From a virus, in the IMG/VR virus record IMGVR_UViG_3300042945_000144, positions 1-21,997 of that record: a DNA stretch of 21,997 nt; one strand, given 5' to 3'. A program made the translations under genes and the position numbers. The notes beneath the pieces are model-generated. The model saw only the letters and a program-made list of their open reading frames with translations. It did not search any database and was not told the origin of the DNA. Below, in pieces: positions 1 to 7,111 of the stretch. The stretch's first letter is position 1, and each line of letters starts with the position of its first letter.

Positions 1-617
1 CCTGTAGCCCCTGTCGGGCCGGTAGCTCCAACAGGACCCGTCGGGCCTTGGGTACCTTGTTCGCCTTGTATACCTTGTATGCCCTGAATGCCTTGCGGCC
101 CAGTTGGGCCGACAGCGCCTTGCGGCCCTTGGCTACCCGTAGCACCTGTCGCTCCCGTCGCGCCTTGAGCGCCCGTGGGGCCTGTTGGGCCTGTTAAGCC
201 GGTATTGCCTCGCGGTCCCGTTGGACCAGTCGCGCCTTGAACCCCGGTTAAACCGGGAGCACCGCGCTCGCCGACCACCTCACCGACGTTGGTGACAGTA
301 CCATCAGAAAACGTCAGGATCAAGGAGCCATCAAAGTCTATCTTAGCGCCTACGATGGAGACGCCTGTGTTTCCATCTTCACCGTCAACGCCGTCCTTGC
401 CATCACGGCCATCTTTGCCGTCACGACCGTCAGCCCCGTCCCTACCCACAATGCCGTCTTTGCCATCTTTGCCAGGCTCACCCTGTGGGCCTTGCAGCTT
501 CTCGACTTCATAGACTTTTGCGCGGATTTCGGGCAGCTCTTTACCGAGCAAAATGGCGATGGCCGCCAGTTTTGCTTCGGTTGATGCGCCAGACAGCAGG
601 ATTTTCTTGGCGTCCAT
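1..617 (-). CDS. Collagen-like (Gly-X-Y repeat) phage structural protein, partial
   Basis: The reading frame is open from an ATG at 617 to the left edge, so the C-terminus is missing. It starts inside the portal stop codon (TGATG), so translation is probably coupled to portal. After about 41 residues of N-terminal head there is a charged collagen-like block with GKDGRDGKDG-type triplets. A non-collagen stretch of about 35 residues follows (around IVGAKIDFDGSLILTFSDG), then a second neutral block rich in GPTGAT, GPQG and GIQG triplets. Collagen-like triple helices are common in phage tail fibres, head decorations and appendages. Its position just after portal suggests a virion appendage or spike, which is inference. 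The codons do not form an exact DNA repeat. The fold class is certain from the triplets; the role is not. Confidence 0.85.
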   Translation of the reverse strand, partial: MDAKKILLSGASTEAKLAAIAILLGKELPEIRAKVYEVEKLQGPQGEPGKDGKDGIVGRDGADGRDGKDGRDGKDGVDGEDGNTGVSIVGAKIDFDGSLILTFSDGTVTNVGEVVGERGAPGLTGVQGATGPTGPRGNTGLTGPTGPTGAQGATGATGATGSQGPQGAVGPTGPQGIQGIQGIQGEQGTQGPTGPVGATGPTGAT

Positions 618-2626
618 CAGTCGCCTATGATGCTTTTAAGGAAGTCCTCGTCCTTTTTGCTTTGATTGGCCTTGTCAGCCATCTGCATCTCGACGATCTT
701 GCCTTTGTTCTTGATGTCTTCTTCTTTGAGCATCAGTTCAGCGATCTTCACCCGCTTGTCGAACTCAGCCGACTCGTTGCCTGTCGGCAGGTTCTTCGTT
801 GTTGCTGAGATCACCTTGGCCTGCACTTCTTGCGGCATCAGTTGCGCTTCGGTCAGCAGCTTCTGAGCCTCTGCCCGGTTCTGCTCGGCCTGTGTGGTTT
901 GTACCGCAATCTGCGCCTGAGCCGCTTGCAGGGCCAACTGCTGCTGCACTTCTTGCATCTGCTGTGCCTGTGGGTCGGGCTGGCTCATCTGATCGAGCGC
1001 TGCCATCAGCTCGTAGCGGTTAGACAGGCTCGAGTTGCCCAAGATGCCCTTCAAGATCAGCGGCAGCACTGGGGTGTTTGGCCCCAGAGTCTGCAACAGA
1101 CCAATGAATTGCTGCTGCTCGTACTCGCGGGCGATGATGCCCAGCGTGGCCGTCGGCACAAACTTCATGTCCACGCTTGGATAGCGCTCGGGGTCGAACT
1201 GCATGTACCGAAACGCCGCCTTTTGGATGAACGGGATCAGGAAGTCCTCTTGGAAGTTGACCAGCGTGCGCTTGTACTTCTTGATGATCGTGGCCACCGC
1301 CATGCTCATCCCAGCACCGTCTCGGCTGACTTGGCTGACCATGCCTTGGCTGTCTAGCGTGCCAGTGGCTTGCAAAAGCATCCGCTCGAACTCTTTGGCC
1401 GTATTCAAGTTGTTCAGACTCGTCTCGCCGAACTTGAACGGGTACAGAATCTCGGCTGGGTTGCCGTTGACCATGAACGCTTTGCCTGGCTTGACCTCAA
1501 ACCGAGCGCCGCGTGGCAGGCGAGTGGCATCCATGCCCATCATTGGGCTGGTTGTCAGCGCCAGCGAGTCTAAGTGCGACCTGACTTGAGCGTCAATCGC
1601 CTTTTGCATGTTGTAAGACTTCTCCACCGTGCCGCGACCGAGCAAACGGTTGGGCACAGTGTCGTCTTGGTACGTCAGGACCGGGCGGTCCTTCATCATG
1701 TAAGGGTTCTCTTCGGCTTTGAGCAGCAGGCCACCGTTGGCGATGACGACAATCGCCTCCACCATGTCCGAATAGTCCTCAGCCGCCGAGTCGTCAGGGA
1801 ACAGTTCCTCAACCTCAACGTCTTTCTCTGTCAGGTACTCGCGTGGCACCAGACCGTAGTACTTCAACAGCAGCACTTTTTCGTCGCGGTACTGACTCAG
1901 CTCCTGCGTCGGCTCCAGATCGGTGTCCTCAGCGGCTGGCTGGATGTTCACCTTGCGGTAGATACCCTTTTCGATGCCTTCGACGATCTTGTGGATGCCC
2001 ACATATGACTCAATCGCCACGCCCATGCAGTCATCCACTGACGTGCCGTTGGGGTCGAACAAGAAATTCTTGGGGTTGATGGGGTTGATCTTGACCGCGA
2101 TGCGGCTTTTTTCGACCACACCGATGGCCGCTTGGCCGGGCTGCCCTGGGATCGCCTGAGTCGCTGGCTCGAAGATTTTTTCCGTCTTGACGATGATCTC
2201 GCCGATGCCCGTGCCGTAGATTTCGGCCATCAACTCGATCTGATCGATGGATTTTCTGATCTTGTCCTGCTTGAAGTCCTCCATGAGCTGCGCTTTGAGC
2301 TGCTCAACGTCGATCGGGTTCTGGTTTACGTCCCGCAGGTCGTCTTCAATGTCGAAAAAGTCGCCTTGCCCGAAAATGGCCTCGAGAATTTCTGCGTGTC
2401 TAGTTTCTACAGCTTGTTGAGTCGAGGGCGTTACGATTCTGGACCGTTCGCTGTCGCGAGTCTTATCCTCCGCTGCCCATTCGCCGCGAAAAATGCGCTC
2501 ATACTCAAGATAATCATCAAGATAGTTGGTGTCGCGCCAGTCTCTCCAACGCTGGCAATGATCAACGACGAACGCCGTCAGTTCCTTGTCGTTTTCTGTC
2601 GGCTGATCGAACTCATTTTGATCCAT
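617..2626 (-). CDS. Portal protein (P22-like podovirus type)
   Basis: This 669-residue protein is the likely portal, the dodecameric ring at one capsid vertex through which DNA is packaged and ejected. I recognise the overall pattern of large podovirus portals. There is an acidic N-terminus, a segment around residues 45-75 (FRGEWAAED followed by RSRIVTPSTQQAVE), a central wing and stem with a DGAGMSMAVATIIKKYKR helix near residue 440, and a long Gln/Ala-rich coiled coil at about 560-640. The long helical C-terminus resembles the barrel extension of P22-type portals. The ATG at 2626 has an AGGGG ribosome-binding site 6 nt upstream. The gene lies 21 nt after terL, the classic terL-portal order, and overlaps the next gene by one base. 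Length and context agree with the call; no structure-level check was possible. Confidence 0.85.
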   Translation of the reverse strand: MDQNEFDQPTENDKELTAFVVDHCQRWRDWRDTNYLDDYLEYERIFRGEWAAEDKTRDSERSRIVTPSTQQAVETRHAEILEAIFGQGDFFDIEDDLRDVNQNPIDVEQLKAQLMEDFKQDKIRKSIDQIELMAEIYGTGIGEIIVKTEKIFEPATQAIPGQPGQAAIGVVEKSRIAVKINPINPKNFLFDPNGTSVDDCMGVAIESYVGIHKIVEGIEKGIYRKVNIQPAAEDTDLEPTQELSQYRDEKVLLLKYYGLVPREYLTEKDVEVEELFPDDSAAEDYSDMVEAIVVIANGGLLLKAEENPYMMKDRPVLTYQDDTVPNRLLGRGTVEKSYNMQKAIDAQVRSHLDSLALTTSPMMGMDATRLPRGARFEVKPGKAFMVNGNPAEILYPFKFGETSLNNLNTAKEFERMLLQATGTLDSQGMVSQVSRDGAGMSMAVATIIKKYKRTLVNFQEDFLIPFIQKAAFRYMQFDPERYPSVDMKFVPTATLGIIAREYEQQQFIGLLQTLGPNTPVLPLILKGILGNSSLSNRYELMAALDQMSQPDPQAQQMQEVQQQLALQAAQAQIAVQTTQAEQNRAEAQKLLTEAQLMPQEVQAKVISATTKNLPTGNESAEFDKRVKIAELMLKEEDIKNKGKIVEMQMADKANQSKKDEDFLKSIIGD

Positions 2627-2647
2627 TTTTGACCCCTATGTCGGTGG

Positions 2648-3907
2648 CTATACCCCCGATATTACATCCATCGGCTGCCAGTCCTCGTCATCAGCGTCTT
2701 CAAAGTAGCTGGTGACAGCCAACTGGTCGATGTAGGACAGCGCATCCGGCAAATCGTCGTGAACGCCTTGCGATGGGAACAAAAGAAGTTGGTCCACGAA
2801 TGTGTCCCAGTCCTCTTCGCTGTTCAGGACGATTCTACCGTGCTCGAACCGCCCCTGCAATGACCAAATCACCCGGTCTGTTTTCTTCCGGTTGCCGTGT
2901 GTCAGGTCCACGATGTGGCTGTAGACGTTGTTTTTTCTCATCAGGTCGGACAGATACGGCAGAACCGCGTTTTTCAGCGCTCCTCTTTCGATGCCGATGG
3001 ATAGAGGCCTGTAATCGCGCATCTTCATCAGTATCTTGGCAGCCGTCTCGCGGATGTCCCAACGTCCGTGCTCAATCTCTTTGACGAACCACTTGCCGTC
3101 GTCGGTCACTTTGACCACCGCAATCGCCGACTCGTCCAGCCTTTTCTTGCTGTTGGCCGCCTGCTTGGCCACTTCTTCAAACCCAGCCAAGTCCACGGCC
3201 ACGAAGTAGCTGCCATACTGAGGCTCTTCGCCGTACTTGATCCACTCCTCTTTAAACACATCCGCGCCAGCGTTGCTGAAAGATGCAAGGTATTCCTGTT
3301 TGAACGCGAAGGTGCTCAGGGTCTTTTTGGCGCTTTCGATCTCGGTGGGGTCGATCAGCGGGTTGTCTTGCGTCGTGAAGTGCCAGCTCTTCCAGTCGCT
3401 GTCCTGGTCGTCTTGCCCCAACTTCCACAGGTCGTGAAACCAGTTGCGCCCTTTTGGCGTGCCGATGAACATCCCTCGGCCCTTGCGGTCCGACAAGGAC
3501 GCCCGAATGACCTGCTCCCAAGCCTCTGGCTTGATGTCGGCCACCTCGTCCAGAACTGCGTAGGTCAAACTTACACCGCGCAGCGTGTCCGGACGGTCCG
3601 CGCCCCTGACGTAGATACGCGCTCCGTTGACCATCGTGATGTCCAAGTTGTTCACGTGGCTTGACTGGATCACCTCCCGTCCGAGGTCCAGCAGCAGGTC
3701 CCATATGATTTGCCTCGACTGCCCCATCGTCGGGCTCACATATAAAACAGCTGAACCCGGTGGGCACTTGAGCGCCTCGATGATCAGAGTCGTCGCCGCT
3801 AGTCTGCTCTTCCCACAGCGCCGCCCTGCGGCAATCACTTTGAATCTATGGTCGTCGGCGTAGACTTGCTGCTGCCACGGCAGGAGGGAGAAATTAAGGT
3901 CAGACAT
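2648..3907 (-). CDS. terL: Terminase large subunit (packaging ATPase and nuclease)
   Basis: This is the motor that pumps DNA into the procapsid and cuts it. In the 419-residue product the ATPase has Walker A AAGRRCGKS at 26-34, Walker B YAVLDE at 116-121 and a coupling-type motif FIGTPKGRNWFHDLW near 147-161. The C-terminal RNase H-like nuclease has Asp229 (VAVDLAG), Glu297 (IGIERGA) and an Asp cluster at 374-378 (HDDLPDAL). All expected catalytic residues are visible. An upstream ATG at 3916 exists, but it touches the GGAGG ribosome-binding site. The ATG at 3907, 9 nt after GGAGG, gives the start MSDLNFS and is preferred. That start overlaps the terS end by 8 nt. Portal follows after 21 nt, which is standard packaging-gene order. 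Confidence 0.95.
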   Translation of the reverse strand: MSDLNFSLLPWQQQVYADDHRFKVIAAGRRCGKSRLAATTLIIEALKCPPGSAVLYVSPTMGQSRQIIWDLLLDLGREVIQSSHVNNLDITMVNGARIYVRGADRPDTLRGVSLTYAVLDEVADIKPEAWEQVIRASLSDRKGRGMFIGTPKGRNWFHDLWKLGQDDQDSDWKSWHFTTQDNPLIDPTEIESAKKTLSTFAFKQEYLASFSNAGADVFKEEWIKYGEEPQYGSYFVAVDLAGFEEVAKQAANSKKRLDESAIAVVKVTDDGKWFVKEIEHGRWDIRETAAKILMKMRDYRPLSIGIERGALKNAVLPYLSDLMRKNNVYSHIVDLTHGNRKKTDRVIWSLQGRFEHGRIVLNSEEDWDTFVDQLLLFPSQGVHDDLPDALSYIDQLAVTSYFEDADDEDWQPMDVISGV

Positions 3908-4241
3908 CGGTAACATCCTCCGCCGGGATCACTTGAGGTTGTTCACCAAGACCTGTGATGTTGATCGTGATGGCGCTGCGCTGACTCTTGTCCTTCTCGA
4001 ACATGCTCACTGGCAGCGTCCTGTCCATGCACATCTTCAGCGCCGCCATCTGACCTGGGTGGTCGTCGTTGAGCGCAATCTGGATCACTTTCTCCGCGAC
4101 GTCCTTGCCGCCAGAGCGGATCATCAGCTCTTTGAGTTCCTTGATGCGTTGGTGATCCGTCTTTGGTAGCACCGCAGGCGGGTTCTCTGCGTACCTCTGG
4201 ATCGTCATCTTGAGCGGTCGCCCGCGTTTCTTAGGTTCCAC
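3900..4241 (-). CDS. terS: Terminase small subunit, putative
   Basis: This 113-residue protein lies directly upstream of terL and overlaps it by 8 nt, the usual place for the DNA-recognition subunit of terminase. The start is a GTG at 4241 with AAAGGG upstream. An in-frame TAG lies just upstream with no ATG between, so GTG is the best choice. It preserves a basic N-terminal KKRGRPLK segment whose RGRP core matches an AT-hook, a minor-groove DNA-binding motif. The rest is helical and charged (KELKELMIRSGGKDVAEKVIQIAL), as expected for an oligomerising TerS. Small terminases diverge quickly, so the call rests on position, size and DNA-binding character. It is the first gene after the 850-nt control and origin region, so its promoter should lie there. 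Confidence 0.75.
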   Translation of the reverse strand: MEPKKRGRPLKMTIQRYAENPPAVLPKTDHQRIKELKELMIRSGGKDVAEKVIQIALNDDHPGQMAALKMCMDRTLPVSMFEKDKSQRSAITINITGLGEQPQVIPAEDVTDV

Positions 4242-4281
4242 TTTGCCCTTTCGGAGTTTTCGCTAGTTTACCTTTTTCAGA

Positions 4282-4329
4282 GGGGAGGGGGGTACATCAA
4301 AATTTACGGCAGCCGCTGACCCCCTCCCC
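4282..4329. repeat. G-tract/C-tract inverted repeat in the terS leader
   Basis: GGGGAGGGGGG at 4282-4292 can pair with CCCCCTCCCC at 4320-4329, giving a 10-bp stem with one bulged G and a loop of about 27 nt. Flanking T4293 and A4319 also pair. In leftward RNA it would form about 40 nt before the terS start. CATCAAAA also occurs twice (4295-4302 and 4332-4339). It could be a leader hairpin or part of a packaging or replication site; the sequence does not decide. Confidence 0.5.
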
Positions 4330-4407
4330 CCCATCAAAAAGTCAAGAATCCTAGCGTTTTCCCGTTTCCAGTTCCTACAACGTCCATTATGTAAAGTCGA
4401 GTCCAAG

Positions 4408-4496
4408 TTATGCACAGAAAAAAGAATACCAAACGCAACAACTTAAAGTTATGCACCGCCAACTGTGGATAAGTTTTGGATTTGGGCTGTGGATAA
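4408..4496. promoter_or_regulatory. Left DnaA-box cluster of the putative replication origin
   Basis: Two perfect 9-bp DnaA boxes on the minus strand (TGTGGATAA at 4464-4472 and 4488-4496, 24 bp start to start) are preceded by two plus-strand near-matches, TTATGCACA at 4408-4416 and TTATGCACC at 4449-4457. TTATCCACA is the strong consensus site for the bacterial initiator DnaA. An A-rich stretch (around 4417-4448) lies between the two variants. Together with the boxes at 4901-5101, this makes a two-cluster origin-like arrangement. The matches are certain; origin function is inferred. Confidence 0.7.
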
Positions 4497-4573
4497 CTGG
4501 GTCGGCTGGGAAAAATCGGGGGGAGAAAGTGCGAGAGGGGTGGAGGGTCCATTTCCGGGGGTCCATCGCCAAT

Positions 4574-4588
4574 TGAGAATGATTCTCA
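4574..4588. promoter_or_regulatory. Fur-box-like 7-1-7 palindrome
   Basis: TGAGAATGATTCTCA is a perfect 7-1-7 inverted repeat with G as its centre. It fits the 7-1-7 model of ferric uptake regulator sites (consensus TGATAATnATTATCA), differing in one symmetric position of each arm. It lies between the DnaA clusters, about 330 bp upstream of terS and within the leftward upstream region. It could bind host Fur or another dimeric regulator. The symmetry is seen directly; the protein is inferred. Confidence 0.45.
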
Positions 4589-4660
4589 TTCAACAATTCA
4601 TCTTTAAAACATCCACCCATCTCACCGTCACCAATGCCTCGCCAAGGGCTTTAAACGGGC

Positions 4661-4882
4661 CTACAAGCCACCATCATCCTGTGGCTGTGGGATGACAAGG
4701 ACAACGCTCTCAAGCGGCGTATCGGGCCGCAATCCAAGATTGTAGAAATGCCGATAGGTATCGATGACCTCCAAGAAGCCAGCGGAGATGTCGCCACTGC
4801 CTGCCGCCAAGAGAATTGCACGTTCAGCATCGCCAAGCTGGCGCTGGAAATACTTAACCGTTGGAGTTGCTTTGCCGACCAT
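4661..4882 (-). CDS. Small hypothetical protein inside the origin region
   Basis: This 73-residue leftward gene starts at the ATG at 4882 (MVGKATPTVK), with AGAGG 7 nt upstream. An in-frame ATG two codons earlier sits too close to that site. The protein contains a continuous amphipathic pattern (DAERAILLAAGSGDISAGF, then DTYRHFYNLGLRP) that reads like a real helical protein, unlike the nearby shadow ORFs. I do not recognise a named family. It lies between the two DnaA-box groups and downstream of the primase-helicase gene on the same strand. A role in replication initiation or control is possible, from position only. A perfect DnaA box (4901-4909) lies 18 nt upstream of its start, so DnaA could affect its expression. 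Confidence 0.65.
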   Translation of the reverse strand: MVGKATPTVKYFQRQLGDAERAILLAAGSGDISAGFLEVIDTYRHFYNLGLRPDTPLESVVLVIPQPQDDGGL

Positions 4883-4956
4883 CACCATTCCTCTAAAAAG
4901 TTATCCACAGGCTGAGTCCAAAAAACTCAGCAACCCCAAAAACCCCTGCATCGCCT

Positions 4957-5069
4957 TGACCCTTGACCCCAACCCTAAAGGGTTGGGGGTCAGGGAGGGT
5001 CAATTTTGGCGCTGTTTTGCCCCTTTTTGACCCTGACCCTGACTTTGACCCTAGGGTCATTTAGGGTCA
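4957..5069. repeat. Iteron-like TGACCC/GGGTCA cluster
   Basis: The hexamer occurs nine times in 113 bp. TGACCC is at 4957, 4964, 5028, 5034 and 5046; GGGTCA is at 4987, 4997, 5054 and 5064 (first bases). Two copies form a perfect 14-bp palindrome, TGACCCTAGGGTCA, at 5046-5059. Both orientations are mixed and spacing varies, so it is not a simple tandem repeat. It looks like a multi-site binding region for a sequence-specific protein such as a replication initiator. Confidence 0.8.
4964..4992. repeat. Long inverted repeat within the iteron cluster
   Basis: CCCCAACCC (4967-4975) and GGGTTGGGG (4980-4988) form a perfect 9-bp stem with a TAAA loop. After a single bulged G the pairing continues with TGA (4964-4966) and TCA (4990-4992), so the hairpin joins two hexamers. 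No T-run follows on either strand, so it is unlikely to be an intrinsic terminator. Confidence 0.7.
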
Positions 5070-5081
5070 ACATTTTAAAAG

Positions 5082-5101
5082 TTATCCACAGGTTATCCAC
5101 A
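5082..5101. promoter_or_regulatory. Tandem DnaA boxes overlapping the primase stop codon
   Basis: Two perfect TTATCCACA boxes lie 11 bp apart (5082-5090 and 5093-5101), both on the plus strand and next to the A/T-rich CATTTTAAAAG. The second, read on the minus strand, is TGT GGA TAA, the last two codons and stop of the primase-helicase gene. The site is therefore shared between coding sequence and origin. Confidence 0.75.
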
Positions 5102-7108
5102 GTCGTTTTTACGCAACATCATGGTACTCGCCTGCACCTCATCCACCATAACCCACCCATGTTCGGTGTTCTGAATCATGTCAGCCTGGAGCAGCGCACC
5201 GATCAGTTTGTCGTTGTAGGACGGGTTAATCATATTGCGCACGGTGCGCTCGGCGTTGCCGTCCTGGGCCAACTTATCCTTGAGGGCTGATCTGCTGAGG
5301 TAGGGCAGACCATCCCTGACTTCGGCACCGGATGCCCACCAAGCGTTTTCCCAAGTCTTGCGGTGGCCTTCGATCTTGGAGTCTTTCTTGGCGGCTGCGG
5401 CTGGGGCTTCGGCTTGGATGGGGATGGCGCTGGTGACGGGTTGATTGTCCTCGTCGTACCAGCTTGGGATGGTCACTTGTTGGAGGTCGAGATAGATTGG
5501 TTCGGCCATTTCGGCGTCTTTTGACTTGCGCTGCACCAGTTGCATGGGCTGGTTATCTTTGCCGGGGATGACGCTGATCTCTATATCCAGTGCTCCTCGC
5601 CAGGCGCTTGAGCCTCGGGCGCGGTGCTGGGCCTCGTCGGAGACGCCTGTGTGGTGAACCAGAATGACGGTGCAGTTAAACTCCATCATCAAGTTGCCGC
5701 AGGCATCCAACATGGTCTTGGCGTCTTGGGCGCTGTTCTCGTCTCCAGCAAGGAAGCGGTGCAGGGTATCGACCACCACGACCTTAGGGGTCTCGGGCAG
5801 CATCCTGATGTGCTCAAGCACTTTGAGGTAGCCAGCGGGGGTGTTCAGGTCACAGCCGTGCTTGGAGAGCCACATATTGAGCTTGCCCGATTTGTGGTGG
5901 TGCTTCCAAGCGGCGATTCGGCCACGAAGGCCGTGGTGACCCTCGCCGGCCAAGTAGACCACATGACCTGGACGCACCTTGTTGCCGCACCAGTCTGGGG
6001 TGCTGCTGGCAATGCGCAGGCACCAATCCAGCACCACAAATGTCTTGCCGCCTCCCGATGGGCCGTGAACCATCACAAGGGCTTGGTCCTGAATCCAGCG
6101 CTTGACAAGCCATGAGATGGGGCTGGGTTGGGCTGAGAACTCATCGGCGGGGATGAGCCAATCATCAGCGGTTGGTGCAAGAAGGCTGGCTAAGTCGTTG
6201 CCAGACTGCACATAATCGTTGGCGTCGCCTTGAACTGGTGGAACCACTGTGCGTGCGCCGTACTTGGCACTGGCCTGCTCGGCGTAACGCTGACCAACAC
6301 CAGAGGCGTCGTTATCGGCCACGATCACGATTTCTTGGGCTGGGCCGTGCATCTCGCGCAATTTGCCTGTGACGGGCACCAAGTTGCTGGCGCTGTAGGC
6401 CACTACGCAAGGTCGGTTGGTGGTCTCGTAAATGGTTGCCGCGGTGGCAAAACCTTCGGCCACATACAGTGGTCCAGGCTCATCCAGTGAGCCTAGCTGC
6501 CAGAACTTACCGCCAGTTTGCCCGCCGGGGTGATAGAGCTTGCCGCCTTCGTGGTCTATGTACTGGAGTGTGGAGAGCGTGCCATCTTGGTCATATAGCG
6601 GAATAACCAAACGCCCATCGGTGGTAATGCGTGCGCCGTGGCCTATAACGCCCTTGCGCTTGAGATAGGGATGCTCGGGGCTTGCCGCTGAACAGCTTGC
6701 CCAGATTTGCTCAATGGTGTTGGCTACAACCTCACGCAGCTTGGCTGTCTCAGCATCACGCAAGGCTTTTGCCTCTGTCATGCGGTGGGTGTTGGCTATT
6801 TCCTCAGTAGTGGTAAGTTTGCGGCCAATGTCGGCGCGAAACGTCACCTCTAAACCAGCACGCCAGCAACCGAAACGGCCAGATGGCACGCCATCTGAAA
6901 ATGCTACGTACCAACCGGGCTTGTCGATGCCTGGCTTGCCTTTGGTGCCCGAGCGAAAGCGGTGCAGCTTACCGTCCATCTGAATGTGATCTGGCGGCTC
7001 TAAGCCAGCCGCTTTCATGGCGTCAATGAGCTGCGCCTCTGGGGATGCAATGATTTTCTCTGGTGGTGGTGACCAAGGGCCGCCGAGGATGTTTGAAAGG
7101 TTGGCCAT
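5093..7108 (-). CDS. TOPRIM primase / RepA-like replicative helicase
   Basis: This 671-residue replication protein combines two enzymes. The N-terminal half looks like a P4-type DNA primase. It has a TOPRIM domain at about 212-300 with VAEG (Glu218) and the metal-binding ADND (Asp265, Asp267). The C-terminal half is a RecA-fold helicase of the RepA/AAA_25 type, with Walker A GPSGGGKT at 349-356, Walker B VVVVD at 443-447 and VILVHHTG at 481-488. The very C-terminus (around 580-650) looks like a winged-helix or regulatory tail. I see no clear N-terminal zinc-binding domain. The ATG at 7108 has GGAG 8 nt upstream and is 3 nt from the preceding stop. The gene reads directly into the putative origin, and its stop lies inside a DnaA box, which fits a role in starting replication there. 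Confidence 0.88.
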   Translation of the reverse strand: MANLSNILGGPWSPPPEKIIASPEAQLIDAMKAAGLEPPDHIQMDGKLHRFRSGTKGKPGIDKPGWYVAFSDGVPSGRFGCWRAGLEVTFRADIGRKLTTTEEIANTHRMTEAKALRDAETAKLREVVANTIEQIWASCSAASPEHPYLKRKGVIGHGARITTDGRLVIPLYDQDGTLSTLQYIDHEGGKLYHPGGQTGGKFWQLGSLDEPGPLYVAEGFATAATIYETTNRPCVVAYSASNLVPVTGKLREMHGPAQEIVIVADNDASGVGQRYAEQASAKYGARTVVPPVQGDANDYVQSGNDLASLLAPTADDWLIPADEFSAQPSPISWLVKRWIQDQALVMVHGPSGGGKTFVVLDWCLRIASSTPDWCGNKVRPGHVVYLAGEGHHGLRGRIAAWKHHHKSGKLNMWLSKHGCDLNTPAGYLKVLEHIRMLPETPKVVVVDTLHRFLAGDENSAQDAKTMLDACGNLMMEFNCTVILVHHTGVSDEAQHRARGSSAWRGALDIEISVIPGKDNQPMQLVQRKSKDAEMAEPIYLDLQQVTIPSWYDEDNQPVTSAIPIQAEAPAAAAKKDSKIEGHRKTWENAWWASGAEVRDGLPYLSRSALKDKLAQDGNAERTVRNMINPSYNDKLIGALLQADMIQNTEHGWVMVDEVQASTMMLRKNDCG

Positions 7109-7111
7109 TAA

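Larger units (their letters stand above)
4242..4660. other. Non-coding region between terS and the origin-side small gene
   Basis: This 419-nt stretch has no convincing gene. It holds an imperfect G/C-tract inverted repeat, four DnaA-box-like sites, a repeated GGGTCCAT (4545-4552 and 4559-4566), a Fur-box-like palindrome and G-rich purine tracts around 4518-4547. Two leftward ORFs of about 70 residues overlap here, but they lack good ribosome-binding sites and read like non-coding sequence. No strong sigma70 promoter for terS was seen. I read the region as the left half of a replication origin combined with the terS leader. Confidence 0.6.
4883..5101. other. Right half of a putative plasmid-like replication origin
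   Basis: The segment between the small gene and the end of the primase gene packs together three perfect plus-strand DnaA boxes (4901-4909, 5082-5090, 5093-5101), nine TGACCC/GGGTCA hexamers and an A/T-rich CATTTTAAAAG at 5071-5081 next to the last two boxes. Iteron-like repeats, an A/T-rich element and DnaA boxes together are the textbook parts of theta-type plasmid origins. No gene is present. The assignment is inference from these elements. Confidence 0.65.

Noticed and set aside
243-257. CCCGG-TTAAA-CCGGG hairpin
   Set aside because: A short stem inside Gly/Pro-coding collagen-like DNA, where such matches are expected by composition.
830-1357. Plus-strand open frame opposite portal
   Set aside because: It is a shadow of the portal gene with skewed Leu/Arg/His composition and no start signal.
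4334-4620. Two leftward ORFs of about 70 codons in the origin region
   Set aside because: They overlap each other and the DnaA boxes, lack good ribosome-binding sites and show no protein-like pattern.
4964-4992. Inverted repeat as terminator of the primase operon
   Set aside because: No T-run follows the stem on either strand; it joins two iteron hexamers instead.
4957-5069. Repeats as a CRISPR array
   Set aside because: The units are 6 bp, in mixed orientation and irregularly spaced, with no cas gene.
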